Shown here: one piece after another, positions 24,731-36,858 of the stretch
Layout of the letters: every line of letters starts with the position of its first letter
Numbering within the stretch: position 1 is the first letter of the stretch
Assembly (NCBI RefSeq): GCF_907164915.1
Contig: NC_061867.1
Location: forward strand, 45,294,242 to 45,358,241
DNA length: 64,000 bases
Direction of reading: 5' to 3'
DNA from: Impatiens glandulifera
Lineage: Eukaryota; Streptophyta; Magnoliopsida; Ericales; Balsaminaceae
Program-made: the position numbers and the translations under genes
Notes under the pieces: generated by a model
The model's input: the letters and a program-made list of their open reading frames with translations, nothing else
Databases searched by the model: none
Told to the model about the DNA's origin: nothing

Positions 24731-25680
24731 GTCCTAAGGCCTATTTGGTACTCATTTTAAAATTCCAAAATTATTTTTGTAATATTGGAACCTCAAAGCA
24801 TTTTCTAAAAATCCCGAAAAATTAGAAAATGATATTTCATAAAAATATATTTTGACAAATGCTCGTCTAGGATTTATTTTTAAACCCTAATACCTTTAAA
24901 AATTGATGTTCTTCAGGTATTCTCCCTAGTCTACGAAATCCGTAACATGTACTAGCATTTAAATAATTGTTGTTACACTTCTTTAAATAACGCTAAAACA
25001 TATGCATGCCTATGACTGGAAGAATAATCGGTAAATATAAAATGTTATACAACCAATTTTCAAAAAGTAAAATTTATAAGTAGAGACCATTTTTAAAATG
25101 GATACGGAGGATAAAGCGCAATAATCATTTCCTAAGTAGCACCAAACTACAAATTGAAAGAAATTCTTGCTAAAACACGTTTGTACACGTATGTCATTTT
25201 TATTAATTTTTAAAAATTAACTAACGACTTTATTTCAAATAAATAATCTTTTAAATTAATTAATTTAAACAATGGATTTCTAAAATATCAAATTGTATTT
25301 TGATTATAGCAAATTCATGAATTATTCAAATTTAAACTCGAAATAATTATTTTTAATTAATTTCAATTGTCAAGAGTTTTTTAAAATCTTTTAAAATAAT
25401 ATTTTATTTTAAAAAGATTTTTGAAATGTAAACCGATGTCGAAATTTCGTGGAATCAAATAATTTTTTTATTGTTACATATATACATTAATATAAAAATA
25501 AAAATGAGATAAAATATATATAAACTAAAGAAGAGAAATAAATATTTATATATTAATAAACTAAAAAATAAAAAGATATTTTTTATTTATTTAAATATAT
25601 GTTGGAACTATGGAAAATAAAGATGTTAAAAGGGTGAGAGAGGGACTAAACAATATAGTGGTTTTTTATTTTATTTTACC

Positions 25681-26931
25681 ATGTAACCTTGCATATGAGT
25701 GAGAAAAAATACCGATATTATAAGTATATTGAAAATATCGTACCGCAATATATTAAAAATATTAATTTTTAAGGTGTATCAAAAAAAAGGTAAGGTATGA
25801 TACTGATACCGATACTAAAATTATTTGTACGATATATATATGAAATTTTCAAAATTTTGGTATATCAAAATATAACGAAATAATATATATATATATATAG
25901 TTATAAAGAAATAAATAAATTTAATATTAATTTAATTATCTAAACATAATTTTTTAAAATCAAAATATAAGTATACACTTGGCAATAAGATTATAATTAA
26001 CCAAACTTTCATTCTCTTAGATTGATGGATATTAAATGAAACTAGGCACCGATCCTTTTAATTATTTTCAAAGATAACTGTTACTTGTGAATATGTTTTT
26101 AACTTAGGTAAAAAGATAATGAATTATTTTAGGAGCAATTTGAGTACTAAAGTGGTAAGGACATTAGTGTGCACAAATATGAAAAAATCATTCAAGTGAT
26201 GAACTTAAATTTTTTAAGTAAAATGAACCAATCAAATAGAGTGAGTTTTTTATTGATTAATTATAAATTAACTAATATTTATTATTATTATAAAGATAGA
26301 AATGAAAGAGAGAAGCTTAGAGTATTTTGTCTCTTTGCCAAAACTAAAGGTCACCATTCATGTCATTTTTTCATTGATCATTTGGCTTGAATGCAAATGT
26401 AGTACGGTTAACATTGGTAGACTTCATGTTCTCCTCATTTATAGTGTTATCCATGAGAGCTTTGTACTAGACTTTCTACAGACATTATCACGGATATGAT
26501 TGTCCTTTTGAAAGAGTTCAAAGCATGTTGATGTTTGGCTTGGATTCCTTGTTTTTCTTTTGCTTAAGTTTTCATCCACTTCTTTGCGAGACTCGTTTGT
26601 AAATTTTCTTATATTTTCTCCATGTCATTTTTTGGTGAATTCAAAAGACCCCATCAATATATTGCAACAAACCATTTCGTGAGGAAAAATAAATTAATTG
26701 TGAAAATCTGATTTGTTGTATTACTTTTTCTTTCTATTTTTCCTTTTGATTTCGAACATAGCCGATTTTTATTTAGTTTACATGAATCATTTAAATATCT
26801 CTTTTGGTTTTGTGTTTCTAATGAATAAAAGTTTTATGTTACATTTTCTATGTATATAATAAGATGGATTAATCTAGACATTAAGACAACAAATAACAAT
26901 AATTTAGGTAATATCAAACCTGTTAATTATT
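25681..26931. repeat. AT-rich tail of unit I
   Basis: Aligned with 34491-35206 plus 36228-36708. It includes the empty site of the hAT-like insert of unit II (TTTGTACT at about 26460). Frames 26169-26390 and 26302-26499 are only partly kept in unit II and show no domain. No gene seen. Confidence 0.55.
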
Positions 26932-27081
26932 TGGAATTATATAGATAATCTTGCATAGACATCATGATCTTTGACGATCAATCGGATCAAGTCCAAAGCA
27001 TGCGTGTATTTGGGATGACTTGGTTTGTACCTGAGACATGTCTTTTGCCTTTGCTTGGATTAGATGAGTGTGTTTCTAACA
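26932..27081 (-). repeat. 150-bp LTR-like block at start of unit II
   Basis: Minus strand TGTTAGAAACAC at 27081, end ATAATTCCA at 26932. Lies exactly at the junction between units I and II, as expected if LTR-LTR recombination built the array. Confidence 0.55.
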
Positions 27082-27162
27082 TTCTCCTTCAACCGAAATT
27101 GTAACGAAGACATTGTCACAAAGAATGAGAATAAGATACATGAAAGTCGTCGATCTAGTTCA

Positions 27163-27417
27163 TCATTCACTACACAATATTATTATTAGTTGTAAATTGC
27201 AACACTTAGTAGGTTCCTTGTTATTGAAGTACGTAGGTAAGGAAAGAGGTCTACTTAAACTTGAAATATTATAATTAACTAAACTTACCATTCCTACAGC
27301 CACAATTTTCGTAGTTGCATAGTTTGCATGCAGTTGAAGATCATCTATATATATATCAGTTCTGAGGTTATCTATTGCCCCTGAATCAGGATACCATGCT
27401 GGTGGTGTGTGTTGCAA
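27163..27417 (-). pseudogene. Copia protease remnant, unit II (84-codon open frame)
   Basis: Encodes PAWYPDSGA near its N-terminus, matching the copia aspartic-protease active-site region. The expected T after DSGA is I here. The rest shows only weak similarity and ends early. The longest open form of the three remnants, but it is only a piece of a polyprotein and cannot work alone. Confidence 0.7.
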
Positions 27418-27469
27418 TCAAGTCAGAATGCTGAGTAATTCACTTAATTGAGTTTAAGCTTATCATATC

Positions 27470-28062
27470 TACTACATAGATCCGTTCCTTCTAAAAAGAT
27501 CCAAGGTTTAAGTACATCGATCATCTTCTCAATGTCAGGTGACTCCCTGAGTTCCCCCAAACACTTCAGTAGATTACATCAAGTATACAACAACTTAAGT
27601 CCATTGAAGTGTCCAAGGGAAACCCAAGGGGACAACTGACTTCTCCTTCTCAGTTCTACTTTCTTGATGAATTATTCACAATGAATGAGATGAGATCAAA
27701 TTTATAGTTTTTTTGGTGTTCATCAACCATTCTTTGGAGCAAGAAGTAGATTTGAGTCTTGAATATGGATGCAATTGTGTGCATGGTGAAGGTAGAAGAA
27801 TAAGATCTTGGAGTTGGTGGTGGTCCATGTATGTACCTTTTTTTATGTAGAGAAAAAAGAGTTAACTGTTGTAGGAAATAGAATCCATGCCCAAAATTCC
27901 AGCATGATACTCTTATTGGGCCTCTTTATGTATATATCCCATCTTTATGGCTAAATACAAACCCAATCGAGCATTTTCTTTTGGTAAGGCTGATATTTAT
28001 CATTCTTCAACTCGATTGGCTAAGAAATACCCACCAATGCATATTCTTGCCAAACAATTTAA
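27470..28062. repeat. Block A, copy in unit II
   Basis: Uninterrupted form of the block split by the solo LTR in unit I. The empty site TATAT with CCCATCTTTATGG following is at about 27930. It ends at GCCAAACAATT near 28062, where the sequence leaves the longer block A form. Confidence 0.6.
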
Positions 28063-28559
28063 TAGTAAGAGTTTGATTTAAAAGAGTGTTAGTTATATAT
28101 TATTCCTATTTATATGTAATTAAGTACTTTATACATTATCAAATTAAAAATAAAAAAAATAATTATAAAATTAATTTAATGATAAATAACCCTATAAAAA
28201 TAGTTATATGAATTCATTTTTTGAATATATAATAAATTTTGTTTAATTTATAAACATGATTTTTTGAATGTAAAATTATAAAATCAAATTATATAAAAAC
28301 AAGTAAAAATTTAAAAATTTAACTAGTTTAATTTTTTTTTTTAAATAAGACTCGTTAATCTTCTTTAAACTCCTATAGTTTTATAAATAATCTTGAAATT
28401 TTCGAGTTATAGAAGAAAACATCCTAGAAAAGTTCTTGCTTCATTTTGTAGTACAAATACTTATAACAATTTTTTTTTAAATCGTTATAGATACCACGTA
28501 TGTCGATTTGTTTTCCAAAAATGTATCTGTAATAGTTCTGTGTGAATGTCATTACATAT

Positions 28560-28652
28560 AAAAGACTATCTGTAACGGTTCTTTGAAAAATCGTTACTGA
28601 TTAAATGAGTATCTGTAATGGCTCACAACAGAGCCATTACGGATACTCGACC
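28560..28652. repeat. Strong hairpin in unit II
   Basis: GTATCTGTAATGGCTC and GAGCCATTACGGATAC form 16-base arms with one mismatch around an ACAACA loop. Just upstream is GTAACG...CGTTAC. In unit I the same place has lost several pairs. It may be the end of a small DNA transposon, but I could not define the other end or a target duplication. Confidence 0.55.
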
Positions 28653-29576
28653 AATTAACCCAAAATCCTTATCTTTTTCCTATCTTATTTCTTTCTGCTT
28701 CCCCGCTGTCGTTCATACTCCGATGTTGCCTTGCCACCCTTCCGTTCATTAGGTTAGTTCTTCTTTCTTTCGGGTTCTTCAATCAATCTTTGTCACCCTT
28801 CTTGAAACTAATATATATACCGATTCTACCATACATACCTCGGAAACGAAAAAATAAAACGACTCAAGTGGTTGAGGTATTGAAATCATCATCCGTTGTC
28901 AATCAGACTCTATTCTTAATTGCTATGACAAGGGAAATGATGTATTGATTCTACCAGATATACCCACGAGTCAATAAAAGAGAAAAAGAGAAAAATGACA
29001 AATGAAAACCCAAAGCAGAAAGTTGATAGACCTCTATAAAATATATTTATATGATGAGTTGGACTTTCAAGAAATGTGGTTCAGAGCCGGGTAACAAAAA
29101 TAGTTGCACACATGTCAAAACATCGAATTTTTGACTATTTTCTCTAAGAGATTGATTCTGGACAATCGTTTGTACACGAGATCGAATTTATAGCTAATAT
29201 CTCGAAAGTTGGAAAAAAATATTATTCCTTGATGAAATAAGAATCATTACAGAGGATGGAAAAGATGTTCAAAGTCTAACCTTGAACACATTTTGAATTC
29301 GAATACTTTATGATTCATTCATATGGATCAAGGTCAATTCCAATCTCAAAAAAATATAGAAAAAAGGATAGGAACTGGTGGAACAAAAAAAATGTTTCTT
29401 TATCCAAAAACACGAGTCATTTGTCCATAAATAAATCTTGACATCGCCAACTAACATATTTCAATTAGTTGTTAATGAAACTTTAAAAAAGAAATGAAAA
29501 TAAGAATTCTTTTGAAATATTCCCTTAAAAGGCATAGATCCACGACCGATACTTCAAAAAAAATGCAAAATTGAGT

Positions 29577-31160
29577 CTCTTAAACCCTATACGTCGTATG
29601 TGAGATCATTCATACACGATCTCCTATAAACTCTAATTATAGTTAGGTATCTAAACCTTATTTGTCAATAGGTACATGATATCATTCGTACATGATATCT
29701 TTTAAACCCTAATTGGAGTTAAGTATCTAAATCCTATATATCGATAGGTACGTGAGATCATTCGTACACGATCCCGTTTAAACTCTAATTGTAGTTAGAT
29801 ATCCAAACCCTAAATGTCGATAAGTACGTGAGATCGTTCATACGCGATCCCGTTTAAACCCTAATTGTAGTTAGGTATCTAAACCTTATATGTCGATAGG
29901 TACGTGAGATCGTTCAAACACAATCCCGTTTAAACTCTAATTGTAGTTAGGTATCCAAACCCTAACTATTGATAGGTATGTGAGAACATTCGTACACGAT
30001 CCCGTTTAAACCCTAATTGTAGTTAGGTATCTAAACACTATCTGTCGATAGGTACGAGAAATTGTTCGTACACAATTCCTATGTATAGCCTTGTTTGTTG
30101 ACAATAATAGAGATCATTTGTAAGATGGTCCGTTAATAATATTGTCTATCGACAAAGACTTGAGATCATACGTACATGATTTAGTGGAAAATCATATTTA
30201 TCTATAGGTCGAGACATTATTTATATACAAATCCGTTAGAAACCTTATTTGTTGATAGGTGCGATGATCGTTCATACATGATTCGTTTGTATATGATACC
30301 GCTAAAAACCCTATTTATAGATAAGTGCACTGATCATTCGTATACAATTCTGCTTGGAAAACTCTATTTTTCAATAGGTCCAGACATCGTTTTTATACGA
30401 TCAGTTAAAATCCCTGTTTGTTGATAGGTGCGTTGATCGTTCGTACACGATTCTGCCTAGAAAACCCTATTTATCAGTAGTTTGAGACATTGTTTGTATA
30501 CGATTTCGCTAAAAACCCTATATGTATATTGAAGCATTAATCATTCGTACACGATCCCGTCTGAAAACCTATATGTTGATAGATGCTTCAATAGTTCGTA
30601 CACGATTCCGTCTAAAACACCCTATATTTCAATAGGTATTCCCTCTCGCAACTTCATTACAACCATAATATCCAAGCTTTGTTTATCAACAAACATAGTG
30701 ATCATTCATACATGATCATAAAAAAACCCAATCACTTGAATAGGTATCCCAAATCCTATCACTCGAATAGGTATTCCAAACCCTATCTCTCGATAGGTAC
30801 TCAAAGACAAACCCAATCTCTCGATAGGTATATCAAAATCCTATTTCTCAATAGGTATTTCCTTCTAATTTTCAAAAACACGAAAATTTCTTTGTTGATA
30901 ATACTATGATCATATATATATGATCTCCTTCAATATTACCTATTGGTAACCTTCGTGGTAAGTTTGTAGGCTCCCGTGATAAACCTATCTATGGATAGTA
31001 CTCTAATCATATGTTTATAATCTCTTAACGCATTACTTATTAGTAAGCCCCATAAGTAAGCTTGTTAGTTTTCACCAAGCTTTATCTGTTGATAGTCTCG
31101 CGATCATGCACATATGATCACCCTAAGTGTTACTTGTTAGTAACCTATATGAAACGTTAC
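29577..31160. repeat. Palindrome-bead array, copy 3
   Basis: Same structure as copies 1 and 2. Two neighbouring stems show matched change: CCTATC-TCTC-GATAGG at 30782-30797 and CCTATT-TCTC-AATAGG at 30840-30855. The plus-strand 76-codon frame 30679-30909 has a counterpart at 7253 in copy 1 that starts alike but decays, so it is probably a by-product of repeats. Confidence 0.85.
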
Positions 31161-31990
31161 TAAAACTTTCATGTTCCTTTGCATATCTCATAACATGAAC
31201 TATTAGCCTTTTGTACATGACTAATCCTGAATAATTTGATGATATTCATGCTAGATAGGAATTGATATTTCAATACCTATGATTATTTCTATTCTCTGGA
31301 TTTTACGGAAACTTTGTTAAAATTTGTAAAACAGGATTCCCCAAGAGTTATCCTTGTTAAGATCCCTAAAGCAACGCTTGGAAGAGCCTTGACGAAATGT
31401 TATACACAACATCACCAGATCACTCCAATATCAGCACGATATATGTTCTATCTTTCTAAACACCCTCATAATAAATTGGATAAGATAACTTAGTGTTAAA
31501 TGTCATACTTCAATCAACATTTTCAAAACTATTTTGTTGTATTCAAACTTAATTCGAGAAGGACACTCTATAAGCACTAAAAATCTACATACCCAATTTA
31601 TAAAATTAAAATAATTATTTTGATTTATTTTCAAATAAATAAAATCCAAATCATTAACCCCGAGGCCAAAACCTAATTAAAATAATTAATTAAATTAATT
31701 ATTGTGATAATTAAAAGCTAATTAATTATGGGAAATGGCCAAAAATATTTATTTGGGATAAATATTTTACTCATTTTATCTTAAAATAATTTTAGAAAAA
31801 AAAATAAGGGATAAAATAAATAATTTAAAATGAAATGAGGTACCCATTTCATCTCCAAAAATTATTTATGATACCAAAAATATACCAAAAAAATGGAAAA
31901 ATATGTGTCATATTTATTTTAATATTTTGTGTATTTAAAAAGATAAAATAAGGCAAAAAGGTAAAAGAAAAATCACTTTCAAACAAACCT

Positions 31991-32470
31991 TTAAGGTTTT
32001 TAAATAAAAATAAAATCGCAATCGGGTGAAGTCGAAACTCAAAGAGAAACTTACAACTGAAACCACATCCGTTTCATGAGCGATGGATTGTAAACCAACG
32101 CCCCAAACGCACTCGCAAAGCCCGTTGTAGTTGAAGGAATGCATGCACGCGTCTCACCAGATCGGCTAATGCACGTTAGCTAAAACGCTAACAGATTGCC
32201 CGGTCGCTGACGGAATCGAATGGAATGTGGATGAAACGCTCTACGTCCGCATTTCCCCTCAAAATGACGTCTTTTTGAGCCCGAATTGTCTTCTTCCTCA
32301 TGATCGCCAGAGGGATAAAAATAGTCACCATCTTTGATTTTTTAAAGATGAAACTCAACCGTTTCTCAACTATTTCAGATGATTTGAAAGGTGAAACTAT
32401 CACCCTATCACAGTGATTATTGTCTAGTTGTTGGATTTTTTTATTGGAAATCGATTCGAGGATCGTTTAT
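31991..32470. repeat. Promoter-like segment, unit II, with internal deletion
   Basis: Follows 22920-23340 of unit I, then jumps at about 32420 to sequence matching 23735, so about 395 bp containing the TATA box are missing. Minus-strand frames 31935-32144 and 32188-32403 correspond to diverged ones in unit I (22790-23065, 23081-23326) and look non-coding. Confidence 0.6.
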
Positions 32471-32989
32471 AAGATTTTATTTTAGGTTAGAATCAATCAA
32501 TGAACCTTAAATATAAAAACCCCAAATTTAAATTTTGAAAATCAAAAAATCGGGTTAGATGTTCTTAGGCTAATCCTCAAGAATAGCGGTTCAAAAAGCT
32601 TTCCAGCATGTTTCTAATGATGTTGAGGAATTATTTGGATCATGTTTGATCCATGTTGATCATGTTTGATCAAAATAAAAAATTTCAAAATAAATGAAAA
32701 TTTTGAGTTCTTGAATTGGTCCAAACAAACAACCAATTTTCTTGTTTTGGTATCAATCAAGTACATAAAGTATAAGGAAGTTATTGTCAAGCTCTTTTTA
32801 CTTCAAAACAACTTTAAAACCAAAAACCCAATTTTTGGCTATAAACTGTTTCAACGAATTGATCATCACCCATGTCGATTGATACCTAGAGACAATGTTC
32901 TAAATATTCCTAGGAGCTTTGTGAAGCTACATAGGACCCTAGATTGAAGAATCCAAGCCACTATCTAAATTGCAAACCTGTAATTTTGA

Positions 32990-33420
32990 TGTTCTTGAGT
33001 ACCGGTAGCTCCGACTAAGGACCGAGAAACTCAAACTATGACTGACATGTCTAACCGAGGCATTTTAGGTAGGACTAAGTGGTCCGACCGATGCTCTTCA
33101 ACTAGGACCGATAGGTCTGACCGTGGATTTTTACATCTGACCAAGAAGTTTGACCTAGGACCGAGGACTCTCGCACCCGACCAAAAACTTCCGAACCCAA
33201 GACCGATGACTTACACACATGCTCGAGAGGTCCGACCGAGAATTCTACCACCCGATAGAGAATCCTAACCTAGGTCCGAGAGTCCTTAGCACCTAGGCCG
33301 AGACTTTTCAGCTAGGAACGGGAGATTCGACCGAGAATCTTAGCCCCAACGGAGAGGCTCCTAACCTAGGACCTTGGGTTCTTAGCCCTTGGTCGATAAA
33401 ATGAACCCAAGACCTAGGAC
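32990..33420. repeat. GACCGAGAGGTCC minisatellite, copy 3
   Basis: Same family as at 9999 and 24310. GGACC-GATA-GGTCT near 33106 is the counterpart of GGACT-GATA-GGTCC in unit I: the wobble pair lies in the opposite arm. Confidence 0.8.
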
Positions 33421-34104
33421 ACTGGTCCTAAGACCTGTTTGGTACTCATTTTAAAATTCCAAAATTATTTTTTTAATATTAGAACCTTAAACTATTTTCT
33501 AAAAATCACGAAAATTAGAAAATGATATTTCATAAAAATATATTTTGAGAAATGCTCGTCTAGAATTTATTTTTAAACCCTAATACCTTTAAAAACTGAT
33601 GTTCTTCAGGTATTCTCCCTAGTCAACAAAATCCGTAAGAAGAATAATCGGTAAATATAAAATGTTATAAAACCAATTTTCAAAAAGTAAAATTTATATG
33701 TAGAGATCATTTTTAAAATGGGTACGGAGGATAAAGCGCAATAATAATTTCCTAAGTAGCACCAAACTACAAATTGAAAGAAATTCTTGCTAAAACACGT
33801 TTGTACACGTATTCCATTTTTATTGATTTTTAAAAATCAATTAACAACTTTATTTCAAATAAATAATCTTTTAAATTAATTATTTTAATTAATTTAAACA
33901 ATTGAATTTCTAAAATAACAAATTATAATTTGATTACTGCATATCAATGAATTATTCAAATTTATACTCGAATTAATTATTTTTAATTAATTTTAATTGT
34001 CAGAAGTTTTTTAAAATCTTTTAAAATAATATTTTATTTTAAAAAGATTCTTGAAATACAAACCAGTGTGAAACTTCCATGGAATCAAATGATTTTTTTA
34101 TGGT

Positions 34105-34110
34105 TTATGG

Positions 34111-34147
<37 letters not shown>

Positions 34148-34278
34148 TAAAAATAAAAATGAGAGAAAATATATATAAACTAAAGAAGAGAAATAAATAT
34201 TTATTATTTATTTTTAATTTTTCTTTTTTAATTAGGAAAATATGTTAAAAATATGAAATAACTTATAAGAGTCACGTG

Positions 34279-34330
<52 letters not shown>
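34105..34330. repeat. Two (TA)n tracts in unit II
   Basis: About 30 bases at 34112-34141 and about 48 at 34283-34330. Unit I has only very short TA runs at the matching place, so they expanded after duplication. Confidence 0.9.
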
Positions 34331-34335
<5 letters not shown>

Positions 34336-35206
34336 AAATATATAAATATATTATCAAAATATTATATATTAATAAACTAAAAATAAAAAGATATTTTTTA
34401 TTTATTTAAATATATGTTGGAACTGTGGAAAATAAAGATGTTAAAAGGGAGAGAGGGATTAAGCTAGTGGATTTTTATTTTATTTTATCATGTCACCTTG
34501 CATATGAGTGAGAAAAAATACCGATTATATTGAAAATATCGTATCGCAATATATTGAAAATATTAATTTTTAAGGTGTACCGAAAAAAAAGTAAGGTATG
34601 ATACCGATACCGAAATTATTTGTATGATAAATGTATGAGATTTTCAAAATTATACGGTAATATTATTCAATATTTGTAATCTCTAACTTGGCAATAAGAT
34701 TGAGAAAACAATTAACCAAACTTTCATTCTCTTATATGGATGGAAATTAAATGAAACTAGGCACCCGATTCTTTTAATTATTTTCAAAGATATTTTTGCA
34801 ATATCTCATTCTCAACCGTTACTTGTGAATATTCTTTTAACTTGGGTAAAAAGATAATGAATCATTTTAAGAGAAATTTGAGTACTAAAGTGATAAAGAC
34901 ATTAGTGTGCACAAATATATGAAAAAGATCATTGATGAACTTAAATTTTTTTAAGTAAAATGAATCAATCAAATAGAGTGAGTTTTTTTATTGATTAAAT
35001 ATAAATTAACTAATATTTATTATTATTATAAAGATAGAAATGAAAGAGAGAAGCTTAGAGTATTTCGCCTCTTTTCCGAAACTAAAGGTCACCATTCATG
35101 TCATTGTTTCATTGATCATTTGGCTCGAATGCAAATGTAGTACGGTTAACTTTGGTAGACTTCATGTTCTCCTTATTTATAGTGTTATCCATGAGAGCTT
35201 TGTACT

Positions 35207-36227
35207 CAATGCTGTCAAAATCGCGAGTCAACTCGTGAACTCGTTCAAGTTTACGAGTTAACTTATAGGGATCGAGTCACGAGTTGAAGAAACTCGAATG
35301 GAAAGAAAATCGTAATGAAATCGCAAGTTAACTCGACTAACTCGTCAAACTCGAAAAAATCAGTCGTATCGTGCGATTTTACCTTCTCCAGCATTCTTTG
35401 ATTTATGAAACAGACATTGCAGACGATTCTTCTTCATCTTTCATCGGATTAGATATACATTGCTTAAGATCGTAGGATTTATGAAAGATTAGATCTTCAG
35501 GAAAAATAAGAAAGGGAGGAAAGAACTGAGAATATGAAATGGAGGAGAGCGGTCTGTGAGTTTATTCCTGGGTTTAGGAGGAGGGCGGCGGCTGAAAAAC
35601 TAGTAAAAAAATGAGGTGTATTAGGGTTTAATATAAGAGAAATGATTAGGTGAGGGATTTTTGGTGAGGGAATAACTTGGCATAATCTTATTCGCTGAAA
35701 AAATTAAATAATTTCTCTCTTTTTTCTCTTTCCTCCCACTTTTACATTTTCTAACCAATGAAGGTGATGCCAAGTCATTTCCTCACCAAATTCCCTTATC
35801 AAATTCCCTTACTCTATCACTCCTCTTAATATAATATTATATATTTATAAATATATTAAAAACTTTATATAATATATATTTACGGTTGGATAGACGGTAA
35901 ATAAATATACTAGTTGGATTGAAAGTAAAGATAAATAAAACTGGGTTTGTAAATTATAAATTTAATTATATATATTAATATATAAATATTATTTTTTATA
36001 AATATTTAAAAATATTTTTTCATTTTATATATAAAAATAATCATTATAATTTTATATACCATATTTTTAACTTTTTTTTATTAATTTAATTATATATACA
36101 AATAATTATTATACTTTTATTTTTATATTATTTTAAGTAAACTCTTATGAGTTTACGATTCGATTTTGATTTCCGAGTTTACAAGCGTCTAACGATTTTA
36201 CGTAAACTCTCGATTTTGATAGCCTTG
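35207..36227. mobile_element. Non-autonomous hAT-like element (1,021 bp) with 8-bp target duplication
   Basis: Termini CAATGCTGTCAAAATCG (35207) and, inverted, CAAGGCTATCAAAATCG (ending at 36227) differ at two positions. TTTGTACT flanks both ends (35199-35206 and 36228-36235); unit I has the empty site with one copy. An 8-bp duplication is the hAT hallmark. Subterminal regions are crowded with ACTCG/CGAGT words on the left and GTTTAC words on the right, as expected for transposase binding. No transposase frame inside. Confidence 0.92.
35645..35815. mobile_element. MITE-like inverted-repeat element nested in the hAT-like element
   Basis: GGTGAGGGAATAACTTGGCAT (about 35671-35691) and the inverted form ATGCCAAGTCATTTCCTCACC (about 35772-35792) make long imperfect arms, extended outward by GGGATTTTT/AAATTCCC. 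The middle is about 80 bp and AT-rich. Exact ends and target duplication are unclear. Confidence 0.55.
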
Positions 36228-36708
36228 TTTGTACTAGACTTTCTACGTGATAATTACGGATATGATTGTCCTTTTGAAAGAGTTCAAAGCATGTTGATGT
36301 TTGGCTTGGATTCCTTGTTTTTCTTTTGCTTAAGTTTTCATCCACTTCTTTGCGAGACTCGTTTGTAAATTTTCTTTTATTTTCTGACCCCTTCAATATA
36401 TTGTAACAAACAATTTCGTTAGGAAAAATAAACTAATTGTGAAAATCTGATTTATTTTTGAGACCTCTAGAAGACTTTTTGGCCAATTAATTATATTACT
36501 TTTTCTTTCTATTTTTTTTTTTTTTTTTATTTTAACTTAGAAGATTTTTATTTAATTTCCATGAATCATTTAAATTTCTTTTGGTTTTGTGTTTATAATG
36601 AATAAAAGTTTTATGTTACATTTTCTATGTATATAATAAGATGGATTAATCTAGACATTAAGACAACAAATAACAATAATTTAGGTAATATCAAATCTGT
36701 TAATTATT

Positions 36709-36858
36709 TGGAATTATATAGATAATCTTGCATAGACATCATGATCTTTGACGATCAATCGGATCAAGTCCAAAGCATGCGTGTATTTGGGATGACTTGG
36801 TTTGTACCTGAGACATGTCTTTTGCCTTTGCTTGGATTAGATGAGTGTGTTTCTAACA
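36709..36858 (-). repeat. 150-bp LTR-like block at start of partial unit III
   Basis: Nearly identical to the block at 26932-27081, with the same purine-rich flank. Starts the third, partial unit. Confidence 0.55.

Larger units (their letters stand above)
16938..26931. repeat. Tandem unit I (about 10.0 kb)
   Basis: Aligns in direct orientation with 26932-36708. Order in both: LTR-like block, copia protease remnant (minus), block A, a segment with GTAACG hairpins, palindrome-bead array, promoter-like segment, GACCGAGAGGTCC minisatellite, AT-rich tail. Unit I alone carries the solo LTR 17963-18883 and keeps the TATA segment 23340-23735, which unit II has lost. Without its insert it is about 9.07 kb. 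Confidence 0.85.
26932..36708. repeat. Tandem unit II (about 9.8 kb)
   Basis: Second copy of the large unit. It lacks the solo LTR of unit I, has a deletion of the TATA segment at about 32420, and carries a 1,021-bp hAT-like insert at 35207-36227. Without the insert it is about 8.76 kb. Differences from unit I are scattered substitutions and small indels. Confidence 0.85.
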
